A stretch of 64,000 nucleotides of DNA, taken from NCBI GenBank assembly GCA_947359465.1, contig OX375879.1, positions 89,503,578 through 89,567,577 of the forward strand. Reading direction: 5' to 3'. Below, in pieces: positions 44,808 to 56,544 of this stretch. The translations under genes and the position numbers were made by a program. Origin of the DNA: Metellina segmentata (lineage: Eukaryota > Arthropoda > Arachnida > Araneae > Tetragnathidae). The notes beneath the pieces are model-generated. The model did no database searches. It saw only the letters and a list, made by a program, of their open reading frames with translations, and was not told the origin of the DNA. The number at the start of each line of letters is the position of its first letter. Within the stretch, counting starts at the first letter, position 1.

Positions 44808-44866
44808 CGTCTTCAATAGCCCGTTGTGTTGCTCTAGTACGACGTTGACTAATAATTACCAATTAC
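44808..44866 (+). mobile_element. SINE subfamily A, 3'-end fragment
   Basis: Only CGTCTTCAATAGCCCGTTGT through the ATTACCAATTACC tail. It is bracketed by two copies of CCAAAATAAGAC (44796-44807 and 44867-44878). Confidence 0.85.
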
Positions 44867-44878
44867 CCAAAATAAGAC

Positions 44879-45201
44879 GCCGACCAACTGGTCTGGTGGT
44901 TAAGGTCTCTAGATCGGAATGTTCCTGGTTCGAATCCGGGTCAGTGCATGGAGGTTTGTAAGAGTATGGTGTAGAGTAGGATGGTGCACCATAAATATGC
45001 CGTGGCTGAAAATCTTCACGTTGGGTTGGTGTGGAAGTTTGGACAGTGGGGTGCCATCTCGGGTGTTGCCTCGTCATCTGACCATGATTCAAAATTATGT
45101 GGTGTTGTCCGCGGATCTTTACCTTAGGGGATTTATCCCGGATTGTCGTCAATAGCCCAATGTGTTGCTCTAGTACGACGTTAATTATAATTACCAATTA
45201 C
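44879..45201 (+). mobile_element. SINE subfamily A, full length
   Basis: GCCGACCAACTGGTCTGGTG, GGTTCGAATCCGGGTCAGTG, A linker, core, and the tail ATTACCAATTACC. It is bracketed by the second and a third CCAAAATAAGA (44867-44878 and 45202-45212). Frames of 113 and 78 codons across it are SINE readings. Confidence 0.95.
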
Positions 45202-45212
45202 CCAAAATAAGA

Positions 45213-46035
45213 TTGCCGAGACAGTTTGTTTGACCACTGCGCCATAAAAACCCAAATCAATATTTGCTAAAAAATTTAAGATGAGCTATCCTTCACCTAG
45301 ATAAATAGGTACACTGGTTCATTGTTAAGCATTTTGCCATAAAGATAAAGGAAATCGCTGAAAAAATAGTATTCTGGTACCTTGAAAACTTATTTATATT
45401 TCGATAAGAGACCACTAAAATGAGTATGAATAGACATTTTCCTTATCAAATGGTCAATAACGCGTATTCATGCATTGTATTGTTTATTGAAGATGCACGA
45501 TACTGTCTTTTTGACAGCTATTTTATAAATTGTTCAAGAACAAACATTATTAGTGTAAACAGATAATTACACATATCCAGCGAACAGTGATTGGTAGAAT
45601 CTTGACAATGTTTAAAGTGTGCCTAAGGGCTTAAAATTTACTTATGGTCAGATAAAGCGAGTGACAGGATAGAAAATAGTGAGTTAAATAGAAATTAGTA
45701 GTCTGTAAAAATGAATCAATCAATGAAATCTTGATGAATATTTTGCTATAGAAGCAACTCGATGCAAGAACGACGCATACGAAACATTCATTTCCGAATT
45801 ATTAAAATGAAATTATAAGACTCTTTATTGCTATATAAGATGCATATTTTAATAATTTTTAATTTATTATAAATCTTACGTATTCTCTGAATCTGGCAGC
45901 ATCTAGATGGGATTCACAAAAACGATCATGTTCCATCCACCAATTCCTGTGAGGTTGTATTCCTCAACAGTAAGAACCAACTATTTCAGGTTTCAAATCT
46001 TTTATTATCGAAAAAAAGAACATCAAATTTTTATG
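45213..46035. other. No gene seen
   Basis: AT-rich; nothing recognised beyond a possible class D scrap at 45213-45245. Confidence 0.5.
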
Positions 46036-46037
46036 TA

Positions 46038-46659
46038 CCGTAAATAAGGGTTACTTGGACCCTAGGGGCTTATTTGAACACAAAATGATAAAGTGATGTA
46101 AGTCGTTCCTGATACCGGTTTATTGAAATGTTCGACGTAGTTAATTCAAAAAGACATTCTACATTATAAATGGTGCGATATTAAGAAGATTAACTCTCAA
46201 AAATTGTCAAAAGAGGCATAGTTTCTCTTCCGTCAATCAAGAAAAATGCTTAGAGTCCATTAAGGTTCTGTAACTTTTTTAACAGTTACTTTTCTTCATT
46301 GTTTCATTATGTTTTTGAAAAAAAATTCCGAATAAAATAATTTTTTAATGCATATCTAGCAATTATTTAAAGATTCTATGTCTTAATTAAACCCAACACA
46401 CGTTTATAATGCATTTGTATATAGAAATAGAATTTGGGTTCAAATAACCTAACCTAAGGCCTACTTGAACCCAACTTTTGTATTTTTTTAAATCATGTAA
46501 TGCAAAAAGAAGTGGTAACAACTGTCATAAATAGTAGTAAGTAGAGATGTTGTAGATTAAGAACAATGTGGTTATCAGTACAAGTCTTTTTTAATTATGG
46601 TTTTAAAAGAAAATATACGAGAAATCTCTGGAAAAAGTGGGTCCAAGTATGTTTTACGG
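46038..46659. mobile_element. Probable TA-flanked MITE, 622 bp
   Basis: Left CCGTAAATAAGGGTTACTTG with GACCC and right GGGTCCAAGTATGTTTTACGG are imperfect inverted repeats, each flanked by TA (46036-46037 and 46660-46661). The interior repeats the theme (GGGTTCAAATAACC, CTTGAACCCAA). TA and the repetition of end-like motifs resemble pogo-type elements. Confidence 0.5.
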
Positions 46660-46977
46660 TACTTAAAAAAATCAAAACGAAGCAATTTACTATTGTAAAA
46701 AAATTGGGTGCATTTTCTTTATGTAGAAGAAATAAGATGTGTAATCCAAATTAGTTGTTTAGTATAAATGGGGAAAAGTGAAAATATCAGTATTTCTTAA
46801 AAAAAAAAGACTGAAAACATCAGTATTTCGTTTTTTTTCCTTCAGTATTTTTTAAATTACACTTCACAAAGTGGATTTTTTTTGCAACAATTCTTACGAA
46901 TCTTAAAAATTGTATGCAAAACCTTATACACTGTTTCAGAACCATATTTAAGTTCAAAGAGGTTCTACAGTTTTCTT

Positions 46978-47220
46978 AAGGGAACCAGTGCACAAAATCT
47001 TTTCAAAATTTCTATTATTTTTTTTACGAATTTAAATATTGATACATTTAGTTTAAAATGATATATTATTTGTGGAGACCACGTTGAGTAGATGTATTTT
47101 AAATGAATTTATGTATTTTAAATACAGTTTGCTTGAAGGGAACCAGTTCACAGAAATCTTCCAAAATTTCTATTATTTTTTTTACGAATTTAAATATTGA
47201 AACAATTCTGTTAAAAATGA
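46978..47220 (+). repeat. Tandem duplication, 158-bp unit
   Basis: Unit 1 is 46978-47135. Unit 2 starts at 47136, is interrupted at 47221 and resumes at 49419-49475. Both share AAGGGAACCAGT(G/T)CACA, TTTACGAATTTAAATATTGA and TGGAGACCACGTTGAGTAGA. Confidence 0.92.
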
Positions 47221-47222
47221 TA

Positions 47223-49418
47223 GGGGAAGACGGGGTACAATGAAACAAGGGGTACAATGAAACATTACTTCTAAAACCAGTAAAATTTGTCACAGAAAGT
47301 TGCAATTTATATATATGTTATGCAACTATATGTTCCAATTACTGATGTGATTTGGATACATTCTCACTTCTACAACATTAGCAATAGAGGATTATTGGTT
47401 TTTCACCATTGAAAGTAAGTTTCTTTACTAAAAGTAATTTTGTTTATTTTTCCTTATTGTTATATGTAATAATTATTTTTTCTACACATTGTTATCTTTG
47501 TGTTGTTGTCTTCATACCTCCAAAACCAAAATTAAAAAAAATAAATATTAAAAGTTTGAAATTTTTTTTTTAGTTAGTAACACCTCAGTACGGGGTACAA
47601 TGAAACATGCTTCATTGTGCCTTGGGTGAATGCATTTACTTGAAGTAATATATACTGGTAAATATAATATCACTGATATAAAATAACATATTACTGGTTG
47701 TCACTAATATAAATAAAACACTTTTACTAAGGAAATGGCAACACCTAACATTAATAGGAAAAGGCAACACCAAATCAAAACAGTAATTATAAAAGCATGC
47801 AAAATTAAACTTTTTTTTTTCTTCAAAAAAGTACAAATTTCAATAGTAAATTAGTTTTTTTTTATATTCAAAAACATTTAAGAATAGTTTATTTATTTCA
47901 TAGGCTAAACTACACTTACTACAGTTCACAATCCTCCTAAGTTCTCAGTCAAAGGGGCCAAAAACAAATAGGTTGATTAACTTCTGGTGAAAGGGGTGTT
48001 CCTGTTACTATTTGTGGATTTATGAATGCTTCTGCAAATTCTATACCCCATTGTTTAGTATTTCCTAGCGTAAATTTCAAGTTTTGCATGATGAATGGAG
48101 CTCCACCTGGGACTGCGGGTGATGCAACAAAATCGAGATTAATGAATGGAGATATTTTTGTTAATGTTCTAACACATTTCCAGGCACATACACGGTGTTC
48201 GAAAGAAAATCCAGCTGTACTAATAATCGACAATCATTAATCACATATTACAATTTCCAGTCTAAATTTTACGAAATATAACGGAATTGTTGTTGTAACA
48301 CTGCCCCCACATACCAAGAACAAATTGCAGCCTTTAGACAAAACTGTGTTCAAGTCACTTAAAATTTTCTTCAATCTAGCTGCAAATGATTGGATGCTGT
48401 GTAATCCAGGTCATACAATCTCTATCTATGAGATATCTTCTTTGCTTGGCACTGCTTATTGTAAGTCTTTCACTCCACAAAATATTACAAAAGGTTTTTC
48501 AGCGACTGGAATATGGCCTTTTAATAGAGAAATGTTTTGTGAAGAAGATTATTTGTGTTTGTACGTGTGAGATAGGCCTTGTCCTACTGAAAATTATTTC
48601 CATGATAGATCAATGAAACTGAAGACCAGACAGACAAAACCCAAGAATCAGAGAAGTGGTTGATCTTGCCATTAGTAGATCAGAATCACTGACAGCAGGT
48701 TTTTCAGCAATTGTTCATACACCATGCACTAGCTCTAAACATGTGAGGAAATACATTTCTCCTCAACGAGATAAAACTATATCCCAAGGCTGGTCCAAGA
48801 AAAGTAAGAGTAAGAAAACAAATAAAAAGAGTTTTGTTCTAAGCACACCAGTAAAAATTGCTCTTGTTAAGCAATTAGAAAGTAAAAAGAGGGAAAAAAC
48901 TAAGAAGGTATTGTTTTCTAAACAAACTACCTCCTATAGACTCTGAAGATGACTATAATTCAGATTATTTTCCAGCTCCAGCTGATCACCGAAGTACTAA
49001 GAATGAAAGCTCCACACATAAGCAGTATTTGTATAAATGATTATGTTTTAATTAAGTAAGGTGAACTGAAACGTAAGGAAATACATTTTGTTGGAGAAAT
49101 CATAAATTTAAATGAAGTCAAATGTGACTAAAATAAACTATATAGGGTGAAAATTGCTTGCATCATTTGGAGTGTTTCATTGTACCCCAGTATGTGTTTC
49201 ATTGTACCCCGCCATACGGGGTACAATGAAACACTGTGAGACATTTACTTTTTGTTATTTTTCAAGCATAAAGATATTGTTTAGAACCTAATAAAAATTT
49301 ATTTAGATGGGGAAAATACAAGATTAAAAGTATGCCTTAATTATATTTTTGTGCATGCAAAATTGTGGATAGGAAAAAATAATTAGTAAATTTTGTTTCA
49401 TTGTACCCCGTCTTCCCC
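47223..49418 (+). mobile_element. pogo/Tigger-like transposon, 2196 bp
   Basis: Terminal repeats GGGGAAGACGGGGTACAATG (left) and the exact reverse complement at the right extend for 24 bp, flanked by TA (47221-47222 and 49419-49420). The motif GGGGTACAATGAAAC recurs inside: near 47249, near 47592, and three times at 49160-49235 in both orientations. A damaged transposase lies in the right half. The empty target is preserved in tandem unit 1 near 47060. Confidence 0.95.
47977..49039 (+). pseudogene. pogo-like transposase, C-terminal half, disrupted
   Basis: A DDE-type (pogo/Tigger, DDE_1) transposase segment. In order: TSGERGVPVTICGFMNASAN (from 47980), MNGAPPG (near 48097), the second catalytic-Asp motif VLIIDNH (about 48217-48237), then a TAA stop (48238-48240) where relatives have a codon before SH. 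The same frame continues with GIVVVTLPPHTKNKLQPLDK (from about 48280) and GFSATGIWPFNREMF (about 48499-48540), characteristic of the family. It stops at 48568; a second phase (48656-48946) has the basic, K/S-rich C-terminal region, and a third gives an acidic tail ending near 49039. So there is one nonsense mutation and at least two frameshifts. The helix-turn-helix N-terminal half is not visible in 47223-47976. Confidence 0.88.
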
Positions 49419-49420
49419 TA

Positions 49421-51170
49421 TATTGTTTATGGAGACCACGTTGAGTAGATGTATTTTAAATTAATTTTTTGAACAATACCTCTACTTACCTGAAGTAATG
49501 TCAATTTTACGCTTTCAACTTCAAAATCTCAAAATGTGTATTTTTTTCATAAAATGGACCTTTTTTCAAAGTCTGTTCAAGCAAATGTGAGAAAAAATCG
49601 GTTTACAAGTGTAACATGCTCTATAACATATTTAAACACATGCATTTTTTTTCTATTTGCTCAGAAAAGTACGTTTTGACTGTTAAAAAGGATGCAAATT
49701 GGTCCATTTAAAAATAAAAAAAAGTATTAAAGGAAAAAAAAAACTCAAAATTTCAAATTTAAAGTTTTTTAAAAATTTCTGTGTTGAAGTGTTTAAAAAC
49801 GTTTTCATAGCCTGTATAAAAAAGTTCGAATCAATACACAAAACATTCTGAGAAAATGTTCCTTAAAATTTGACCATTCTAACATTACGGAGATAGGACT
49901 ACACCAGTCCCCTTAAAATAAAATAAAATACTAATAATAAATAAGGTAATTAAATTTATTTTTCTTAAGTTCTCCGAAGTAATTTTACAACTATCCGTTT
50001 TCAATCTTGTATAACTTAAAGCACATAGTGATGAGTAATTTTTTTTACAGTGTTTAACTATACCACGTAAGCAATTTGCACGTTACGACTCATTCAGAAT
50101 ATCTTATCTTTACTTATCGTCACAGATTGGTAAGATCTGGCCCTTACTCATAAAAAAACCAAGCAAATCAATTTTATCTTAATTTAGCAGTCTGTGCGCC
50201 ATGGGGTATTCCGAGTAATGTGTGTCTTTTTCTAATCATGCTGTCATTCCTGCGAGGCTTCTAACCAGTATTGACCAGTTTGACCAGTAAGTCTTTTCTA
50301 AGTCTTTCAAATAATAGATGTTTGCAGATGTGCATGCGATATAACGTGTGCTCACCTTAGAAGGTTATAACTAGAGGTCAAAGGCTAAACATTATCGCTT
50401 TTCAACATTATATTGCATTTTATAAACTGGAAAATAGAAATTTTTGTATCTTTCTATTCTTACATATACTTCGTTATCAGAATTAATTCTTGTAAAAGTG
50501 GATTAAGATTTTATAATGTGAATTTTCAATGATAAATAATTATTTTAAAATTTGAAATTGGAATTAGAAGAAACTTAGGAGAGCTAATCGATCATCCAGA
50601 ATCCAAAAAATGATGTCGAAATAATATGCCGAATGTTTTACAATCACAATGATGAGAGGGAAAGATGCTCGAAGAAAAGTCTCAGTTTTCCGAAGCAAAT
50701 GTCCACGCTTTAGGCTTGCAACAAGATTTGTCAGAAGGAATTAAGGTTATTAGGAGTGAACTATTCAAACATGGAGATAAAAGAAAGTTACGCAGATGCA
50801 TGATATAATTTAGACATTGAGTGTACACAAATGCCCTTATCCATTCCATTATGTCAATAATAAAATATTATCTAAGAGAGACGATTGAATACAAAGATTC
50901 TTACATTGATAACTTAATTCAAATAACAGTAATCATAACTTTTAGTCATCCATCTCATCAATCTTGATGTTCAGGAAAATCTTTGTTTTCCCTTTCCTGA
51001 TTTCGTGCGTCATAGTTTATATTCGTGGTTAAATATCTTATTTGAAACCTTTCTTGTGCGTGTTTCTATGTAAATGATGTTTAGAAAACATGGTCAAAAT
51101 AACTTTTAAGGATGGACTTGAAGTCTAATCATGAAATGAGCAATTAAAGATGCTTTTGTTAAAACAAGCG
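49421..51170. other. No gene seen
   Basis: The first 60 bp are the remainder of tandem unit 2. The rest is AT-rich with nothing recognised. Confidence 0.5.
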
Positions 51171-51174
51171 GTCA

Positions 51175-51497
51175 AAAACGGTAGCCCACATCGTAGGGAC
51201 GCAGATTAGTAATCGGAGAGTTGCGAGATCAAAACTCGATCCAACTAGACCGTCCTGTACGTCAGAGGTGGTTGGTGCACGTTAAATCTGTTGTGGTATT
51301 AAATGTCCTCACATTGCTATGATGTGGAAGTTTTAAGAGTTAAGTACCAGCTCAGGTATTGATCTCTTCATCTAACCGTGGTTCAAAATTAAGAGGTACT
51401 GTCCTCGGATCTTTCATTTTTTTTAATACCGGACCATTGTCATGAACGAGTTGTCTTGCTCCAGTGCGACATTGATTCAACTGCCTACCTATCTATC
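51175..51497 (+). mobile_element. SINE subfamily B, full length, diverged
   Basis: AACGGTAGCCCACATCGTAG (A-box region), GAGATCAAAACTCGATCC (decayed B box), B linker, core and the tail CTGCCTACCTATCTATC. Confidence 0.88.
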
Positions 51498-51499
51498 AA

Positions 51500-53040
51500 A
51501 AGGAATTGGAACACTAAATTTTTTTTCTTTTTGGTATATATGTTAATACTTTATAACCTCAGATAACTGCGAATTGCATTTTAACTGTTAATGTTTAAAG
51601 CAAATATGTGTCTTGTCGATAACCTACATTGATCTGATATCTTAGTGTCATTCACGTAAGCATTATAGATTGTTTAATCGTAGTATCACAAACTATGTCT
51701 TAAGATGCTTAGGAATTTGACTAGTAACACAAGTTTAATTTGGAAGAGATAAAATTAAAACAAAGTCTAGAGATGCTGGCAACAAAATGTCTTACATGTT
51801 TGTAATCTGATAATTTTACGGTACAGTCACTGATGAGGGCATTTGGCTTATTTGGCACATTCCAACACATGAGTCAGGTCAGATCAAATGATGCTGACTG
51901 TTTTCTAAATTAGATAATCGTATCAGTTTCAAATCACCAATACAAACTCTTTGAAATCGCTAAATCAGACACATCTTCTCATTTCATTTTGACTCTTTTT
52001 GTAAACGGGTTGACACTTTGAGCACCACGAGATTATCGAGAAGAGTAGGATTTATTTTACTCCACAACACTCATCAGGACCAAATAGCAACATTGATTTG
52101 TTGAAACAATCCTAGAAATTATTCTGTCGATCAAAAATGTCACAACTGATTAGAAGTCATCCAGGGAAGTCTCTAGGTTGCAAATTCTATGCGTGTGAAC
52201 TCCTTAGAAGATAAAAAGTCGTATTTGTAAGAGCTCACTCTCTCTTTCGTTACATAAGCCAATAGAAGTCGCTCCCATTTTTTCATTTATACAGTTATAA
52301 TTGGGGGAGACGTTTACAAATAATTCTTTGTTCACACGGAGATATTTGTCACAGGCTCAAGCATTGAGGTGACAAATGTATCTAAGTAGTGACGAACTGG
52401 TTAGGATGATCGGTCTGAGGAGATATAGCCTTCACTGACCTCAGGTGGGATAAACTATAAATTGTTAAATGTTAAACGTACCATTTTAAGCAATTTTAGT
52501 TGATAAATAAGACTGTGATTTTAGTAATATCATTTCAAGGAAATAACACCTCTTCGATTGTCTTCGTATGAAAATGCATTAGTCAATTATACTGTTCTAA
52601 TATTAGGCAAAGTATGTATGCAAAGGTTAATACAAAATTGGTTCAAGTTAGATTTCAAGACAAGGTATATTAAGGAAATGAGAATTATTTATAAGAAACA
52701 GCCGTGGTCTATACAGTTGAACTAAAGAAGGATATGGTATGTATATACCCGTCATCATTAGTACTAAAATGGTACGGATATCTCATATCACAACACACAC
52801 ACACTGTCTTTAACCAGATCGATACCTATAGCTTTTCGCATCGTTTGACTGCTTAACTCAATCATCAAGGGCCTTTTACATACAACAGAAAACTAATTCT
52901 ACAGTCTCGTATTGTACGCAGATTGGTTTTAATTGCTGATCTATAACAATAAACTGTTGGTCTTTATAATTGAAATTTTTTTTTTTGAATTACTGCAAAA
53001 AATATACTCTGAAATTGTCACATTATTTTCTTAAATTCCA
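51500..53040. other. No gene seen
   Basis: AT-rich, with a short CA run near 52793; nothing else recognised. Confidence 0.5.
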
Positions 53041-53045
53041 AGGTG

Positions 53046-53245
53046 ACGTGACCAGACCACGCCGTAACTCAGTAGGTTATCCCACTGCTCTACCAGTCTG
53101 CGAGTTGTAGGCAGAGCAGGTTCGATCTTTCATTGGGTTTATTTCTCTCATCTGTGTTAGTAAATCTTTCCTTGTGTTGATGTCCATTAACAGAAGTTTT
53201 CTGTCTTGTGTTTGGTGTATCATGGCCACATACGGCCTTTTAACC
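53046..53245 (+). mobile_element. SINE class D, first of a tandem pair
   Basis: GACCACGCCGTAACTCAGTA (A-box-like), GCGAGTTGTAGGCAGAGCAG, GGTTCGATC (B box), TTTATTTCTCTCATCTGTG, GATGTCCATTAAC and CTGTCTTGTGTTTGG, ending CATGGCCACATACGGCCTTT. Confidence 0.75.
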
Positions 53246-53455
53246 ACCAAACCCGGTCAACCACCTACCAACCTGTAAGTTGTAGGAGGTAAAAGTTCAA
53301 TTTTCCTGTTACTTACCCCGGGTGTATTTCTCTATTTAGTGTTAGTAAAAACATCGCTTGTATGTATGTTCATTACTTAACTTTATCTGTCTTGTGGTAG
53401 TCGAAGCTTGAACAAAAATGACCTTGCGCTATAAAAACTCAAAGACAATCAACTT
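53246..53455 (+). mobile_element. SINE class D, second of a tandem pair
   Basis: Repeats the same order directly after the first: TGTAAGTTGTAGGAGGTAAA, GTTCAATTTTCC, GGGTGTATTTCTC, TAGTGTTAGTAAA, TGTTCATTACTTAAC, CTGTCTTGTGG and GCGCTATAAAAACTCAAAG. The two copies differ by many substitutions, so the pairing is old. Confidence 0.75.
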
Positions 53456-54600
53456 AGAAGCATAAGCCTCTCTGAAATTTCCCGATTTCTCGCTAGTCCT
53501 GCCCATTACAGGAGATTTTGATGTTATTTCTTTTAAATACGTATTCAATTTACCATTTACAATGAAATTTATCTTTGATTTACAGTCTCGTTCAGTGAAG
53601 ATCTTTTTCACCTAACAAAATGGCTCATTGGACGAATCACCTGATAAAAAAGTTTTAAAACATTAGGAAATCACTTTCAATCTTCTTTTTCTGTATTATT
53701 TATCTTGTTCTCCTTATTCGTCATCCTTATCCCATTTATTTGCTGAAATAATTGAACAACTATCCGAAACATTTAAGAGTCACTCTTAAAACTTGCATCG
53801 TTTCTATCAAAAGATATCTCTTCCTCTTTATCATTGTTTAAGAACTATCGATACTAATGTGAGGAAGATACAAGATAAGATAAATTTTAAATATAGATCT
53901 TAAGAATTATAAACGAAACCCTAAAAACAGATTAACAAAAATATTTGTGCTATGTTAACCTAGGTAAATTTCCAAGAGAATTGAATAGTCAGTTGTGTTT
54001 GTCAACACAATATTACCAACCCACACAAGAGTATTGAGGATACAAAATAAAAGTTTAAATAATCTACATATACGTAAATAAAAATAGTGAAATTGGATAT
54101 TTTCGTCTCATTTCAAGTTATTTATCCCTTTGAGCCCCTTTAATAATCAGTAGTTTTCGCGTTTCGTGTCAATCTCCTTCTCTGTGTATTATGTTTGTTT
54201 ACACATGTGTACCCGTAATGCAACCAAACCGCTGGACATATTTTTCTGAAATTTTGCATACTTTTAGTAATAACAGTAACTTAATGAATGAGCTTCACAC
54301 AGCAACACACTCAGTATGACTCTCTTCCCGTGATATGTTTTTACAAGTACAACATAAAAACATTTTGTTGCATTTTCTAAGTAAACAATTTTGTTTTATA
54401 AGACGTATCCTAACTTTAAGGGAAATTGTTTTTAATATTCCACTATACCTTTATTTGTTTTCACGTTTCACGTTAAAATGACTGAATGCCCATACCATTT
54501 ACCATAGTTAAAATAACCTGCACCTAACACTGTTGGAGGAACTGAAATATAAAATGAACATTTTTGCAATTGGAGTTGAAACTAAGATTGTGTAATCACT
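53456..54600. other. No gene seen
   Basis: AT-rich; nothing recognised. Confidence 0.5.
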
Positions 54601-54708
54601 GATGTGTGTGCTACAATAACATTTTTTTCTAACAATATTTTTAGAGAATTTGGTGGAGTGGTAGCATCCGATACGTTAGGCCGCCAAAGCGATTGTTTAC
54701 GCCAAATC

Positions 54709-54747
54709 AAGATGGCGGCCGATGTAAGCAATTCCAAGATGGCCGCC
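54709..54747 (+). promoter_or_regulatory. Two AAGATGGC(G/C)GCC motifs
   Basis: AAGATGGCGGC (54709-54719) and AAGATGGCCGCC (54736-54747) match the YY1-type element found near many metazoan transcription starts; a reversed half-match GGCCGCC lies at 54679. They may mark a transcription start, but no downstream gene is recognised, and they may simply belong to an unrecognised repeat. Confidence 0.3.
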
Positions 54748-54810
54748 ATATACAACGTGAACCTTTGCATACAGTGCATAAATAATAATAATAATTTGTT
54801 TAAAAATTAA

Positions 54811-55769
54811 GAAAAAAGCAATATAAATTTCACTTGAAAATTTTCTAATATTTCAGTCTGGTTTTCTCCGAACATGTACGCAATTTTGCGTCAATTTCAT
54901 CCTAGTTTTGTCACTTAAAAAATAAATTTAATAAAAAAAAAAATTTATAATCGTTAAAAAAAAAAAAATTAATAAAAAAAAAACCGAGATTTTTTTTAAA
55001 ACGTCCGGATTTTTATCAATTTTGAATTAGAAACTTTGCAATGCATAGAAAATTCGAAACAAGAAATCTTTTTTTTAATAAGGTAGTTCTTTTCTGTGAT
55101 CATATTCCACACAAAGGTTTTTGATGAGAAAAAAAAAATCTAAAAATTCTTTTGCTATCTATAAGTGTGAAAAAATATTTTTTCACAATTTTTCTAGCAA
55201 TTAGCATTATGTGAGCAACTTAATGGGGATATTCCAGGTTATAGAGCCATATATGGAAAAGCAAGACAAATATTTTTATTGTAACGACTTTACAAGAGGA
55301 AATTGTTTTTTAGAGAAGTCAAAGCGTATTGCGCTTAAGGTTTCAATGCGTTTAAACCAGTATACCGGGAGAAATTTGTTTGTAGATAAGTCACAGCGTA
55401 TAACGCGCGATCCCCGCCTGCCGGCTACCTCGCCGCCCCTCTGGGGCCGGCGAGGACCTTTCACCGTTGGCTTCCATGCGTATAAGTCACCGTATTGGGT
55501 GCCCACCCAAGCATAGTCCAGTGTTTGTAATATAACCAAAAGCTAAACAAAAATCAAACTTACCCTCATAGCCGGGTCCTTGAAATTCTGACTAAGGTTA
55601 ACAGTCATATGCTCGAATCGATAACCCTTGAACTCTTTGTCCTTCGGGTATTGATACCAGCATATGACTTCCAATAGTCAGAAATTTTTGTAGTTCCTTG
55701 CAAAATTCAGCTCTGAATTACCTCAGCCAAAACTTTCTGGTTCCTATTTTTCACCTCAACCATAAAACA
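54811..55769. other. No supported gene; GC-rich island 55370-55516
   Basis: A 101-codon frame (55211-55516) crosses a short GC-rich island containing GCCGCCCCTCTGGGGCCGG. The element (A/G)AAGTCA followed by GCGTAT appears about three times in different arrangements. No domain is recognisable. Confidence 0.4.
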
Positions 55770-56004
55770 TTTATCCGTCCCTCGTTCAAGTCCTCCAAAC
55801 ACCCATTTACCCTCCAATTTCTTACTCCTGTTATACTTTCTTTTGCCAAACTTTTGTCCCATCTTTCTACATTTCCACTCCTACCTATCACCAGCATCCT
55901 TTCTCAATGTTAAAATCATATCATTCTCACATGAAAGACATTTCACCCTCTTCCCAATCAAGCTACTACACATGTTTGCAAAAAAAAAAAAAAAAAAAAA
56001 AAAA
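55770..56004 (+). repeat. Pyrimidine-rich tract ending in 25-base poly(A)
   Basis: Some 200 bp strongly biased to C and T are followed by a run of 25 A (55980-56004). A long poly(A) could be a retroposed tail, but no target duplication or parent gene is seen. Confidence 0.6.
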
Positions 56005-56540
56005 CATTTTCTAACGTTCAATAACACTATCCACTGCTATATCAAATCAACTAAGGGGAAATGAGCAACCAAAAGGGGAAAAAAATTCTAAATTCCAATC
56101 TGCAATTTCAAAAATCAAATTTAATCCACATTTTTTTTCGAAATTTTAATTGAAATTTAAATAAAGTGACAAATTTAAAAAATTGTAACTTACAATCTGC
56201 TTTCCAAACTTATCCTAAAAATTTTGAAAATTAATAAAACAAGTCGATTTTATAAATCAAGAGCAAAATTCATATGCACCCAACAATTTCAAAGACTGTC
56301 TAAATTTTAATTCCGTTCTACATTAAAAATAAAAGTGGAAAAGCGTATTTTCTTCCTTAACCAATCATGAGACCCGTTTATTATCGTCAGAAAATATCTA
56401 GGGTTGCCTTAAAACTAAGGAAAGCGCGAAAACGGGAAGGTTACCACAATTGGCAATACATTGCTCGAAAGTTGTAACGTATCGGATACTACATACCATC
56501 CGAGAATTTTAATTATAATATTTTATATTGTTTTTTATTG
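56005..56540. other. No gene seen
   Basis: AT-rich; nothing recognised. Confidence 0.5.
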
Positions 56541-56544
56541 AGTA

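Noticed and set aside
55211..55516. 101-codon frame over a GC-rich island
   Set aside because: No recognisable domain; a short frame on the opposite strand overlaps it.
55980..56004. Processed pseudogene tail
   Set aside because: Long poly(A), but no upstream coding similarity and no target duplication found.
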